Source: Adhaeribacter radiodurans (lineage in GTDB: Bacteria > Bacteroidota > Bacteroidia > Cytophagales > Hymenobacteraceae). Taken from it: DNA of 64,000 nucleotides. Position 1 is the stretch's first letter, and every line of letters begins with the position of its first letter. The stretch spans positions 6,448,001 through 6,512,000 of the forward strand of contig NZ_CP055153.1 in the NCBI RefSeq assembly GCF_014075995.1, given 5' to 3'. Shown here piece after piece: positions 1-8,280 of the stretch. The notes beneath the pieces are model-generated. The model was not told the origin of the DNA and did not search any database. It saw only the letters and a program-made list of their open reading frames with translations. The position numbers and the translations under genes were made by a program.

Positions 1-155
1 CGAGGCCGGAAAAAGTTAGGGTCGAGGCCCCGTTCTACCAAAGCCAACCGTTCGCGAGTACGGGAAGTGAAATACAAATAGCAAATACCGAAAATTGTGC
101 TGAAGAACAAAATGGCTACAATAACGATGAGCACTGGGCCGAACATGTTTTGCAT
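1..155 (-). CDS. DUF6249-like small membrane protein (5' part only)
   Basis: The gene starts with the ATG at 153-155 and runs leftward out of the window, so only about 51 residues are visible. It begins MQNMFGPVLIVIVAIL, giving one hydrophobic helix at about residues 6-28. A basic segment and the phrase RERLALVERGLDPNFF follow. That phrase is typical of the small DUF6249 membrane proteins that sit beside ECF sigma factors in Bacteroidota. It is divergent from the sigma gene at 481 and shares the 325-bp spacer with it. The family name is from recognition of the motif only; the C-terminus is not visible. Confidence 0.6.
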   Translation of the reverse strand, partial: MQNMFGPVLIVIVAILFFSTIFGICYLYFTSRTRERLALVERGLDPNFFRP

Positions 156-480
156 AATAAGTAAATTTTAAGTTTTATGTTCTTTGGACGCCTTGCAATA
201 ACAGCTGGTTACAGCTTATACAAAGTAAATTTAAAATTACAGTTATGTGTACTCACTTATCCGAAACTTTAAAAAACTCAGCAACTATCTATATCTGCAA
301 ACCAATAATCTTAAATTTATCTAGTCCTTCCAGAGGAAGCTTTTCGGCTATATAGCTTTTTCTGAAGGAACTTTAAAGAAACGCCGATTTTCTGTAACTT
401 GATTTTACTTATTACTTTTAGCTTAGAACTTACTACGTACTTGTAACCGCTTTTAAAATAGTGGCGTCTAACCCGCACAC
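156..480. other. Divergent intergenic region (325 bp)
   Basis: AT-rich spacer between the leftward DUF6249-like gene and the rightward ECF sigma gene. It contains the ECF-type promoter at 442-471 and, I infer, a promoter for the leftward gene that I cannot pinpoint. No further coding sequence is evident. Confidence 0.6.
442..471 (+). promoter_or_regulatory. ECF-type promoter of the sigma gene
   Basis: TGTAACC at 442-448 and CGTCTAA at 465-471 are separated by 16 nt. This is the classic -35/-10 layout of ECF sigma promoters. The -10 box ends only 9 nt before the ATG at 481, so the transcript should be leaderless or nearly so. The position directly upstream of an ECF sigma gene suggests autoregulation. 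A related TGTAACC lies upstream of the second ECF gene (24922). Confidence 0.6.
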
Positions 481-1059
481 ATGGAAACGCAGCCTGATTA
501 TTACTATGTTCAGCAAGTACTCTGCGGAAATACAGCGGGGTATACCGTTTTAGTAGAAAAGTACAAGCATTTGGCGACTACTCTTGCTTTTAAAATTACA
601 GGAAATAAGCAAGATGCCGAAGAAGTCGCTCAGGATGCTTTTGTGAAAGCTTTCCGAGCATTACCGGGTTTTAGAAGCGAGTCCAAATTTTCGACTTGGT
701 TGTACCGCATTGTTTATAATTCAGCAATTTCTAAAACCCGCCGCAAAATATCTTTTGCCGTTTCGCTGGAAGATGCCGACCTCACCGAAACAGAGTTGGA
801 ACAAGTAGGATTACAAATGCTAAACCTGCAAACGGCCGAGCAAAGCAAGTATATTGACCTAGCTTTGAGCCAACTGCCCGCCCACGAAAATCTGCTTTTA
901 ACCTTGTTCTATCTGCACGAAAAATCCGTGGAAGAAATTAAAGAAATTACCGGGTTATCAAAAGCAAACATTAAAGTAAAACTATTCCGCGGCAGGCAAA
1001 AAATGTATTTGTACCTGCAAGGAGTATTAAAGCACGAATGGAAGGAAATTATTAGATGA
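481..1059 (+). CDS. RNA polymerase sigma factor, ECF (sigma-70) family
   Basis: A 192-residue protein with the two-domain ECF layout. Region 2 covers about residues 25-85 (DAEEVAQDAFVKAFRALPGF, then STWLYRIVYN for -10 recognition and melting). Region 4 covers about 125-180, with a helix-turn-helix around SVEEIKEITGLSKANIKVKL. There is no region 1.1 or 3, as expected for ECF factors. The start is the ATG 9 nt after the -10 box of a matching ECF promoter. The stop overlaps the next gene's ATG (ATGA), so the two are translationally coupled and the next product is a likely anti-sigma or accessory membrane protein. The target regulon is unknown. Confidence 0.92.
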   Translation: METQPDYYYVQQVLCGNTAGYTVLVEKYKHLATTLAFKITGNKQDAEEVAQDAFVKAFRALPGFRSESKFSTWLYRIVYNSAISKTRRKISFAVSLEDADLTETELEQVGLQMLNLQTAEQSKYIDLALSQLPAHENLLLTLFYLHEKSVEEIKEITGLSKANIKVKLFRGRQKMYLYLQGVLKHEWKEIIR

Positions 1060-1463
1060 AAGAAAATATGGAAGTGCAACGCGATTTACTAACCCAACAG
1101 CTTTTAACGAAAGCCACGCCTTTACCTGACTTGAAAGCAGATTTTACCACAGAAGTTATGGCGCAAATTAAAGCGCAAACGTTGGCACAACGCGCAAAAA
1201 TATACGAGCCATTTCTTCCTGCTCAGGTTTGGCGGTGGATAGGTATTAGCTTAAGCAGTATTGTTTTACTCACGCTAAGTTTAAGCGTGTTGGCCTTTGG
1301 TCCTTCACCAAGTTTTACTTTAATTTCTTTCTTTCCACAGTTTCTACATAATATTGCTACTTATAACCATATGCCCTACCTACCAGAATTGTTCCTGGCG
1401 GGTATTATTTGTTTTTGTTGGCTCGTTTTGGATCATCTTTATGGGCGATTGCGGAATAACTAG
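1056..1463 (+). CDS. Small membrane protein, putative anti-sigma partner
   Basis: A 135-residue protein overlapping the sigma gene by 4 nt. The N-terminal ~60 residues are soluble and helical, rich in Q, K and L. Two hydrophobic segments follow: about residues 60-85 (GISLSSIVLLTLSLSVLAF) and about 110-130 (LFLAGIICFCWLVLDH). I see no zinc-finger (HxxxCxxC) anti-sigma motif. The inferred role is sequestering the upstream ECF factor at the inner membrane, based on the overlap and topology. Another possibility is a structural membrane partner with no sigma-binding function. Confidence 0.65.
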   Translation: MKENMEVQRDLLTQQLLTKATPLPDLKADFTTEVMAQIKAQTLAQRAKIYEPFLPAQVWRWIGISLSSIVLLTLSLSVLAFGPSPSFTLISFFPQFLHNIATYNHMPYLPELFLAGIICFCWLVLDHLYGRLRNN

Positions 1464-1855
1464 GAGCTTAACTGCTTTGCGGAGAATTATTCTTGTAAGT
1501 TCCGGGTTGCAGAGGAAGTTAAGGAGCAATAAATTTTAAAGGGATTTCAAATTCGACGATTTAGCTACAGCCAGCTCCTTTTTAGGGGAGCTGGCTGTAG
1601 CTAAATCGGCCTCGGCGTAATAAAGAAAATTAAATTTTATCTTAATTACATTTTAAGAGGAAGGGAGAGTAGGAAAGTTTTACGTACTGTTTTTACTAAA
1701 TTTAAAATTAAGCAAGGCGAAGGTTGTATTTAGCAAAGAGACACAAGTATCAAGCTATTAGCTATCAGAATTTTGTGAGATTAAATAGTTGACTATAAAC
1801 GCTACATAATAGCAATCTCGACATCAAGAATAGTAAATTAATTTTATTCAGTTAC
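1464..1855. other. Intergenic region with long perfect hairpin
   Basis: A 392-bp gap between converging genes. It holds the hairpin at 1558-1607 and otherwise AT-rich DNA. A 61-residue reading frame at 1354-1539 mostly overlaps the membrane-protein gene in another frame and looks non-coding. Confidence 0.5.
1558..1607. repeat. Perfect 21-bp inverted repeat (hairpin)
   Basis: Arms 1558-1578 and 1587-1607 are exactly complementary, with an 8-nt loop. It lies about 95 bp after the sigma/membrane-protein pair. No T-run follows on either side (GGCCTCGG on the right), so it is not a standard intrinsic terminator. It could stabilise the 3' end of the mRNA or be a remnant of a palindromic repeat. 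Confidence 0.7.
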
Positions 1856-2956
1856 TTAATTCATAATGTAATTCGAATACTCATCCGCAATTCTAGGGAC
1901 CGAAAAATCTTTCGCCCGGTTGATCAAAACTTCTGAATTGTGCGAGATGTTTAGAGTCTCTATAATTCCGGTAGCTAAAGCAACCGGATCTTCCGTTGGA
2001 ACTAATTTACCGTATTTGCCATCTTCTAATATTTCACTTGGTCCGCTAGGACAGTCAGTGGATACTACCGGAGTGCCAACGCCTAATGCTTCTACTATTA
2101 CATTGCCAAACCCTTCATATTTTGACGAAATAACAAATGCAGATGCTTTTTTTACATAATAAGAAGGATTATTAACAAATCCCGGCAGCAATACATGTCC
2201 TTGTAATGATAATTCTTCAATTAGTTCCTCCAATTCCTGGCGCAGAGAACCTTCTCCTAATATAACTAAAGACACATCCATCTTTTCTCTAACTAAGCTA
2301 AATGCTTTTAGTAAATTTGGCCAATCTTTCTGCGGGGTTAATCGTCCTACTCCAATAATAAACTTTCGATTATCAGATAAAAAATTATGAAGTAAAGTAT
2401 TAGGTATAATATCCTCTTGGGTTGGGCTATAAACAGGATTATAAATAACTTTCATTTTTTTCCGGTCCACACCCATCCGATACGAGAAATCGTCGGCTAC
2501 TCCCCCCGATACGGCTACAATCTTTTCCGGAATTTTGTAAAGTACTTTGGCTAAAGTAAGAAAGTAAGGGTTTTTGTACAAACTCGGATTATTAGGTTCA
2601 GCGGCGTTTTCAGCGGTTTGATTAGTGTGCAACGAAACTACTGGTTTGGTTTTGTTGAAGGTAAATAAACAGCAGAAAATGTTAATAATATTCAAGAATT
2701 CCCGTGCCGACAGAACAGCTTCTGGTTTCTCGCGGCGTAAATATTGAATAAAGCTTACAATACTGGTTAAAGCTCGGCCACTGCCCTCAAATACCTGCAC
2801 GTTAGGGGGTAATTGGCTGAGAAACTCACCTTCTTTTTTAGTAAGAAACACGTGTACATCTACGCCGCGCCCGGCATATTCCTGAATTAGGTTCACAAAT
2901 ATTTTTCCTATCCCGCCTAGTGCCAGCGTACCTGGGAAGAAACATATTTTTTTCAT
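1856..2956 (-). CDS. Glycosyltransferase family 4 (GT-B fold)
   Basis: A 366-residue cytoplasmic retaining glycosyltransferase. The N-terminal GT4 domain has a donor/acceptor loop GGIG at residues 14-17. The C-terminal Glycos_transf_1 domain starts near residue 195 (IGVGRLTPQKDW). It carries the hallmark E-x7-E pair at E281 and E289 within EGFGNVIVEALGVGTPVV, followed by CPSGPSEI. Length is normal for the family. It most likely adds a sugar to a lipid-linked or surface glycan; donor and acceptor cannot be told from sequence. It stands alone on the minus strand, not in an obvious polysaccharide cluster. Confidence 0.9.
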   Translation of the reverse strand: MKKICFFPGTLALGGIGKIFVNLIQEYAGRGVDVHVFLTKKEGEFLSQLPPNVQVFEGSGRALTSIVSFIQYLRREKPEAVLSAREFLNIINIFCCLFTFNKTKPVVSLHTNQTAENAAEPNNPSLYKNPYFLTLAKVLYKIPEKIVAVSGGVADDFSYRMGVDRKKMKVIYNPVYSPTQEDIIPNTLLHNFLSDNRKFIIGVGRLTPQKDWPNLLKAFSLVREKMDVSLVILGEGSLRQELEELIEELSLQGHVLLPGFVNNPSYYVKKASAFVISSKYEGFGNVIVEALGVGTPVVSTDCPSGPSEILEDGKYGKLVPTEDPVALATGIIETLNISHNSEVLINRAKDFSVPRIADEYSNYIMN

Positions 2957-3130
2957 TTTACTTGTCTTAAAGTGAAGTGGTACTAAATATAGTAAATAAT
3001 TTATATATATTGATATTTTAATTTAACGATACGCATTTTTATTGTTCCTGGTTTTGATAAGTAGGATAAATTGTAAAAAGATTAGGAGCTAACTTAAATT
3101 ATAGAATACTAATTCTCATGGTTTTAATCT

Positions 3131-3176
3131 AAGAAGAAGTTCCTGCCGGCTATGTAGGCAGGCGGAACATCTTCTT
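3131..3176 (-). terminator. Hairpin downstream of the Hint-domain gene
   Basis: An imperfect inverted repeat (AAGAAG-TTCC-TGCC against GGCAGG-GGAA-CTTCTT) with a central CCTGCC/GGCAGG stem. It lies 23 bp beyond the stop of the minus-strand gene ending at 3199. On the minus strand it is followed by a weak T-rich stretch, so termination is plausible but not certain. Confidence 0.45.
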
Positions 3177-3198
3177 GGATAGCTTTAAATAATCAGCC

Positions 3199-4194
3199 TT
3201 ATTTCTGCAATACCATTACGTCGTTCATCATGAAGGTGGTACCGGCGGCGGCTTCAATGTTATACACTTTTTGCACGCCACCCGCGTATTCGCCTTTGTT
3301 TAATACCGTAAATGGTTCGTATTTACCGGTTTTGCTGTTGTAGCACAATACTTCTTCGCCCAGGTTTATTTCGCCCATTTTGCGTTTCCCATCGCGGGTT
3401 TGCATCGGGTGGTTCGGGGTGGCTTCCAGCACTTTGCTGCTAAGGTTCACTTCTTTGCCCAGCTTGCTTGTTTTCTCCGAAGCGCTGGCTACCAGTAAAC
3501 GGGTAATGGCGTAGTTCTTTGCTTCGTGCGATACCAATTCTTTTACCAGTACCGTGGTCGACTTTTTGGTGGCCGGATCGATGGTTAAAACCTGGTCGCC
3601 GGCTTTTACTTCTTTCAGCAATTTTTGCTTACCATTGGCCATGGCTACCAACTGGTCGCCGGGGAAACAAATATCATTGCCGTAGGTAGCCGATTCCGCT
3701 TTTAAATCTTTGCCCTGGTTTAAAGCTTTGTACTGCTGAAACGCCAATTCTTTCGACAAAATATAAGACAGCTTCAGCACAAAGTTTTTTTCTTCTTTAT
3801 CAATGGCGTGAATGTCTTCGAAATAATTTTCCCACACCTTGCCATCGGTAGTGAAGTTAGGCAACAAAGCCTTGTATAATTTACCTTTTTCGTTGGTGTA
3901 AAATACCATGGTACCGAGTTCCTGCATGCCTTCTTTGCTTACTAGGCGGTACAAGTCCATGCGTTTTTTCAGGCCATCGTCGCCGGTAATAAAGTAAGGT
4001 TTGCGGCCTTCGTACCGGTCCAGGATATAAGCGTTTTCAATTTTAACGTAGGTATCGTTATCTAAATCTTTTACCGCAAAAGTTTTGGCTTTCTGGTATT
4101 CGGCCATGGTTAAAGGCCGCGACGTGCCGGTACTCTGGGCGTGCGCCACGTACATGTTACCAATGAGTGCAAACGATAAGAATATTTTACGCAT
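3199..4194 (-). CDS. Secreted protein with C-terminal Hint (intein/hedgehog-type) domain
   Basis: A 331-residue protein with a Sec signal peptide cleaved after AHA (residue 19). Residues 20-175 form a domain I do not recognise. The C-terminal domain has Hint hallmarks: the nucleophile Cys176 opening block A (CFPGDQLV), block B around TPNHPM with its Thr and His, and a final block F-like VYNIEAA. The chain ends NDVMVLQK. It lacks the C-terminal His-Asn and the following nucleophile that inteins need for splicing, so N-terminal cleavage or ester formation of the hedgehog kind is more likely than splicing. It is monocistronic. The role is unknown; self-processing at the cell surface is an inference. 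Confidence 0.8.
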   Translation of the reverse strand: MRKIFLSFALIGNMYVAHAQSTGTSRPLTMAEYQKAKTFAVKDLDNDTYVKIENAYILDRYEGRKPYFITGDDGLKKRMDLYRLVSKEGMQELGTMVFYTNEKGKLYKALLPNFTTDGKVWENYFEDIHAIDKEEKNFVLKLSYILSKELAFQQYKALNQGKDLKAESATYGNDICFPGDQLVAMANGKQKLLKEVKAGDQVLTIDPATKKSTTVLVKELVSHEAKNYAITRLLVASASEKTSKLGKEVNLSSKVLEATPNHPMQTRDGKRKMGEINLGEEVLCYNSKTGKYEPFTVLNKGEYAGGVQKVYNIEAAAGTTFMMNDVMVLQK

Positions 4195-4505
4195 AATTGT
4201 AAAGGTTAAAATGAAAGATTTTCTAAAAAATTAAGCCTAACCCGAAGCCATAATGCCTTTGTAAATTCTTAAAATAAGCTTGAAGCTGCGGGCGACTTTT
4301 GATATTGTTTTGTTTTTGTTTTAGGTAGTTTGCCCGTTTTCCGAGCGGTGTAAGTTTGGTAGTTTTATATCATCCACTTTGCTGGTGCCAGTTGGTTGCC
4401 ACTGCTTTTCGGACAACTAAATAGCTTCCTCTAATTGTAAAATTTTAAAAAAAAATAACCTAAGCTCCCCTTCTCCCGGAAGAGAAGGGGCTAGGAGTTG
4501 AGGTT
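4195..4505. other. Intergenic region with small GC-rich hairpin
   Basis: A 311-bp gap between two minus-strand genes. It holds an inverted repeat CCCCTTCTC/GAGAAGGGG at 4467-4490, just after the stop of the aminotransferase gene. The same type of hairpin lies between SusC and SusD at 14431-14454. No gene is seen. Confidence 0.5.
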
Positions 4506-5672
4506 TTAAGATATTTGGCGGAAGGCATCGGCGAACGCTTGCATTTCGTCCATGCGGCCAATGCTGATGCGGCACCATTCCTGGTTACTGAATTTCCAGT
4601 TACGTACGCCTACGCCACGTTTCATTAATTCGGCGACAAATTTTTCGCCGTCCATTTTCAGCGGGAACATCACAAAGTTGCTCGACGACGGAATGTATTC
4701 GTAGCCTTCTTTCTTCAGTACATCGTACAGGAAGTTCTTAGAAGCCATGGTTTTCTTTAAAGCATCCTGCAAAAAGGCTTTATCCTGGTAAGCGGCTAAA
4801 GCAGCTTGTACCGAAGGAGCCGAAATGCTCATACCACCAGCAGCATATTTGCTTAATTCTTTTACTACCTCGGGCTGGGCAATAATGTACCCTACACGCA
4901 AGCCGGCAAAGCCATATAATTTAGAGAAAGTGCGGGCAATAATTACGTTCTGGCCTTTTTTTACGCAATCCATCATCGAAGCGGCTTGCGGATCCGGTAA
5001 ATAATCAATGTAAGCCTCATCAATAAACACGGGCACTTTCTGCGATACGCGGCCGCAAAAAGCGCGGAGCTTAGCCGAATCTACTACGGTACCAGTGGGG
5101 TTATTGGGGTTACAGACGTACATGAGCGAGGTGCTGGCATCTACCCGCTTCTCCATGGCATCCAGGTCTAACTTATAGTCAGCGGTTAAAGGCACTTTGT
5201 TCCAGGTGGTATTAAAATCTTCGGCGTCGCGGGGCAAGCTGGCGTAAGTAGGATCGCCGGAAACAATATTAGAACCGCCTTTTTTGCTGTAATACATGGC
5301 AGCGGCTAACAACAAAGGGCCGGAACCGGCATCCATTAGAATGTTTTCTAGTTTTACACCTTCGTAATCCGCAATTTTTTGCGCCAGCTCCCGGGTATAT
5401 TTCATGGGGTATTGGTAGCTGGTGTTCAGAGCATCCATGGCGGCTTTTTTAGCCTTCTCAGAGGGTCCAAAAGGATTTTCGTTGGCATTCAGGCGCGCTT
5501 TCATTTCGGCCGGAGCGCTCAGAATAATACTTTCTTCCGTAACTTTCTTCTCGAGGGTACGGGCAACCGGCTTAGCTACCAGTTGATTGATTGAACCGGA
5601 AAAGAAAGTAAATCCTCCGGCTAAAAAAGCACTGGACTTTAGCCAGTTACGTCTGTTCATTGATTTTTCCAT
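4506..5672 (-). CDS. Tat-exported HisC-like PLP aminotransferase
   Basis: A 388-residue fold-type I aminotransferase of the histidinol-phosphate aminotransferase family. Visible are RLNANENPFGPS (substrate loop), NPNNPTGT (about 188-195), FIDEAY with the PLP-pyridine Asp218, and SKLYGFAGLRVGY with the PLP-binding Lys251. Biosynthetic HisC is cytoplasmic, but this one has a twin-arginine leader (NRRNWLK at residues 6-12, then a hydrophobic stretch), so it should be exported folded with its cofactor. It lies 63 bp downstream of the Tat-exported amine oxidase, probably in one transcript. I infer an amino-acid conversion role in the periplasm rather than histidine synthesis. No his genes are nearby. 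Confidence 0.88.
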   Translation of the reverse strand: MEKSMNRRNWLKSSAFLAGGFTFFSGSINQLVAKPVARTLEKKVTEESIILSAPAEMKARLNANENPFGPSEKAKKAAMDALNTSYQYPMKYTRELAQKIADYEGVKLENILMDAGSGPLLLAAAMYYSKKGGSNIVSGDPTYASLPRDAEDFNTTWNKVPLTADYKLDLDAMEKRVDASTSLMYVCNPNNPTGTVVDSAKLRAFCGRVSQKVPVFIDEAYIDYLPDPQAASMMDCVKKGQNVIIARTFSKLYGFAGLRVGYIIAQPEVVKELSKYAAGGMSISAPSVQAALAAYQDKAFLQDALKKTMASKNFLYDVLKKEGYEYIPSSSNFVMFPLKMDGEKFVAELMKRGVGVRNWKFSNQEWCRISIGRMDEMQAFADAFRQIS

Positions 5673-5735
5673 GAGAGTAAAAGTGCGTATAAGTGTAAAT
5701 TAAAGGTGAAAGTTTATTTTTGATAGAGAGGGATT

Positions 5736-7325
5736 TTAGCCTTTAGAAGTAACCGGGTATTGTACCCGTTGCTCCGCTAACCGCGAGTGAATAGAAGCTA
5801 CCACGCTGCGGGCCGATTCAAAAGCGCCGGCCATCCAGGCGGTTAAATAGGTGGTGTGTTCGCCGGCGAAATAGACGTTTTGATCGGGTTTGAGCAAGGC
5901 CGGATAAAGGGTTTTGCGGGCTTCGCTGTTGTACACGGCCCAGCCGCCCAGGTTGTATTTGGTTTTGTGCCAGCTCACCGAAAACGAAGTTTCGAACTCT
6001 TGCTTGTACTGCGGATGAATAAGGCTGCCCTTTTCCAGAGCCAGTTTTTCCCGGTCGGCCATGGATAAATCGCCGACCATTTTGGCTTTCTCATTAAAGT
6101 TATAATACCCCAGCAGAATACCTTTTTTGCTTAAGTAATCGTACGAGGGGTAAAAAATCTGGGTAAGCTCGTTGTTGGTGTGGGTAATGCCGCCGTAAAT
6201 CTGCTCGTCTTCCTCCCAGAAGCGGCGTTTAAATTGCAAGCCTATTTTACCCGTTTGGATATAAGGCACAAAATCAATGGCGCGGCTCACATCCGAAGCA
6301 AAGTTATGGTCGATGTTGCTGAGCACTGGCAACGGCAAAGTACAAATACAGATATCGCCGGTTAACTCGTGTTCGCCTTGTTTATCTTTATAAATAACTT
6401 TTACGCCGGTGGGTACATTTTGCACGGTTTTTACCTCGGCTCCTAGCTTTAGTGAACCTGCCACTTTTTTCTCCAGGGCTTTGGCGATATTATCCATGCC
6501 GCCTACCGCCTGGAACATGGTCATTTGCAGCTCATAGGTGTATTCGGCTACGTTGTAAAAATCGGGGTCTAGCAAACCCGACTGAATTATATCGGCCAGT
6601 TTATGCGGATCACCTACTTTCCCGGACTTTTCACCGGCACCCGGCGATTCCAGGTAACCGCGGCGCGCAGAAGCTTTGTATAACTTATCAATGTCCAGAC
6701 CGCCTTCGGCCCGTAAATATTCTAATACTTTAGCGGCGTCTTCTTTATTTAAGGCTAAATCCAGCTTGTCCTGGTCCAGGGCTTTGGCGAGCAGTTCGGT
6801 CATGTAGCCGCGCATGTCGTTGTGGATCTCGCGGGCGCGCACTTTTTTATTCGATAAAGCGCCTTTGCCTTCGCTAAAGTAATAGGTGCCTTCGTTTACG
6901 TTATTATATACTTCCAGCGGCACGCCCAGCTCTTTGCAATAATGCATGGTAAGCTGGTGGTGATGCGGAATCCGCGAAGGGCCAGCATTATAATACAGGC
7001 CATTGTCGAAGTTAGCGGTTTGCACCGGACCGTCTCCTTCCTGGTGGGTAGATCCTTTCCGGACACTAAATACCCGACCGCCAGCCCGGGTGCGGGCCTC
7101 CAGAATAGTAGTGCGGTAACCTAATTTATTTAACTCGTAAGCCGCCGTCATGCCGGCTAAACCACCCCCCAAAATCAGGACGTGTTTGCCTTTACCATCA
7201 CCGGATAAATCAAAAGCATGGGCTGGGGCACCGGGCAATAAGCCTAATGCCATCATGGCTGGGTAAGCACTTCCGGCGAGTAGCGCGCTCTTACTCAAAA
7301 AAGCTCTTCGGGATAGATGTTTCAA
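5736..7325 (-). CDS. Tat-exported flavin monoamine / L-amino-acid oxidase
   Basis: A 529-residue FAD amine oxidase. The Tat signal is SRRAFLSK (residues 5-12), with a hydrophobic stretch ending APAHA. The dinucleotide-binding motif is GGGLAG (53-58), with the ribose-binding Glu at about 76 (ILEARTRAGGRV). The C-terminal flavin motif is YFAGEHTTYLTAWMAGAFESA. The family oxidises amines or L-amino acids to imines, releasing hydrogen peroxide. The gene is first in a likely two-gene unit with the HisC-like aminotransferase and is divergent from the secreted RidA, whose family removes reactive imines. The substrate cannot be fixed from sequence. Confidence 0.9.
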   Translation of the reverse strand: MKHLSRRAFLSKSALLAGSAYPAMMALGLLPGAPAHAFDLSGDGKGKHVLILGGGLAGMTAAYELNKLGYRTTILEARTRAGGRVFSVRKGSTHQEGDGPVQTANFDNGLYYNAGPSRIPHHHQLTMHYCKELGVPLEVYNNVNEGTYYFSEGKGALSNKKVRAREIHNDMRGYMTELLAKALDQDKLDLALNKEDAAKVLEYLRAEGGLDIDKLYKASARRGYLESPGAGEKSGKVGDPHKLADIIQSGLLDPDFYNVAEYTYELQMTMFQAVGGMDNIAKALEKKVAGSLKLGAEVKTVQNVPTGVKVIYKDKQGEHELTGDICICTLPLPVLSNIDHNFASDVSRAIDFVPYIQTGKIGLQFKRRFWEEDEQIYGGITHTNNELTQIFYPSYDYLSKKGILLGYYNFNEKAKMVGDLSMADREKLALEKGSLIHPQYKQEFETSFSVSWHKTKYNLGGWAVYNSEARKTLYPALLKPDQNVYFAGEHTTYLTAWMAGAFESARSVVASIHSRLAEQRVQYPVTSKG

Positions 7326-7619
7326 ATTAATTCTATTTAAATTTTACTAAAACTCCATGTCTAAAGGTAAAAATTTTATAGTATATTGCCGAAAAAACAT
7401 GTGTCAATTTCAAAACACACCTAAAATTTACACTTGTTTCAATAAAAAACATCTATTTTTTATATAAGTGCCTTAAAATTTAAACTGTTTATAATAAAAC
7501 CACCTATTTTAACCAGCTTGTTGTTTAATTTAAATCGTACAATCTGTACCAGCCACTTAAAAAATGTTTCATTCTTTTACTTTTCTTATAAAATCGTTGC
7601 CTTTTAACCTGATTTATCC

Positions 7620-8084
7620 ATGAAAAAGTGTTTTTACCTATCCTGCGCTGTTGTTTTGTTATCGGCTACGGCCAGCTTCGAACAAACGGCCGGCACCCAG
7701 CCCGAAAAGAAAATTATTAAAACTGACCAGGCCCCTTTACCCGCTGGGCCTTACAGCCAAGGCGTTTTAGTAGATGGTTTTTTGTTTGTAGCGGGGCAAG
7801 TGGGCGTTAATCCGCAAACCCGCCAGTTAGCGTCGCAAAGTTTTGAAGCCGAAACTGACCAGGTGCTTAAAAATTTACAGGCGATATTAAAAGGGGCCGG
7901 CATGGATTTCCGGCATGTCGTAAAAGCTACTATTTACTTAAAAGACATGGGCCAATTTGCGAAAGTGAATGAGGTATATGGCAAGTACTTTACCGTAGAG
8001 CCGCCTGCCCGTGAAACAGTGCAAGTATCTAATTTGCCCAGCAACGCCAACTTAGAAATTTCGGTAATTGCCGCCATGCATTAA
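7620..8084 (+). CDS. Secreted RidA (YjgF/YER057c/UK114) family protein
   Basis: A 154-residue protein with an N-terminal Sec signal peptide (about residues 1-21, hydrophobic VVLLSATAS), then a complete RidA domain. Active-site features are PAGPYSQ (Tyr45), the conserved Arg131 in PPARETV, and LEISVIA with Glu146. RidA hydrolyses enamine and imine intermediates made by PLP enzymes and amine oxidases. Most RidA proteins are cytosolic, so the signal peptide is notable. It matches the exported oxidase and aminotransferase divergently encoded next door. A strong hairpin (8180-8237) ends the unit. Confidence 0.9.
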   Translation: MKKCFYLSCAVVLLSATASFEQTAGTQPEKKIIKTDQAPLPAGPYSQGVLVDGFLFVAGQVGVNPQTRQLASQSFEAETDQVLKNLQAILKGAGMDFRHVVKATIYLKDMGQFAKVNEVYGKYFTVEPPARETVQVSNLPSNANLEISVIAAMH

Positions 8085-8179
8085 TGTTTAGCCCATAGTC
8101 GACTGACGATAAACAATACTAGCTTAGTGGTATCGATCACTAGTTATTGCTAGTTACTTTAATTAAAAAACTCAGAAAG

Positions 8180-8237
8180 AAACCGGCCTGCTCTTCTTCC
8201 TTAACCTATTAGTTAAGAAGAAAAGCAGGCCGGTTTT
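8180..8237. terminator. Bidirectional intrinsic terminator
   Basis: A long hairpin with AAACCGGCCTGCT pairing to AGCAGGCCGGTTT, extended by CTTCTT/AAGAAG and TTAAC/GTTAA. It is flanked by an A-run on the left and a T-run on the right. It sits between the converging RidA and class V aminotransferase genes. Confidence 0.85.
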
Positions 8238-8280
8238 TAAATTTTAGTGGGGCAAGTTCCAATAAATGCGTTGCTATTAT

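Noticed and set aside
1354-1539. 61-residue frame overlapping the small membrane protein
   Set aside because: Most of it lies in another frame of a well-supported gene, and the end has low coding quality.
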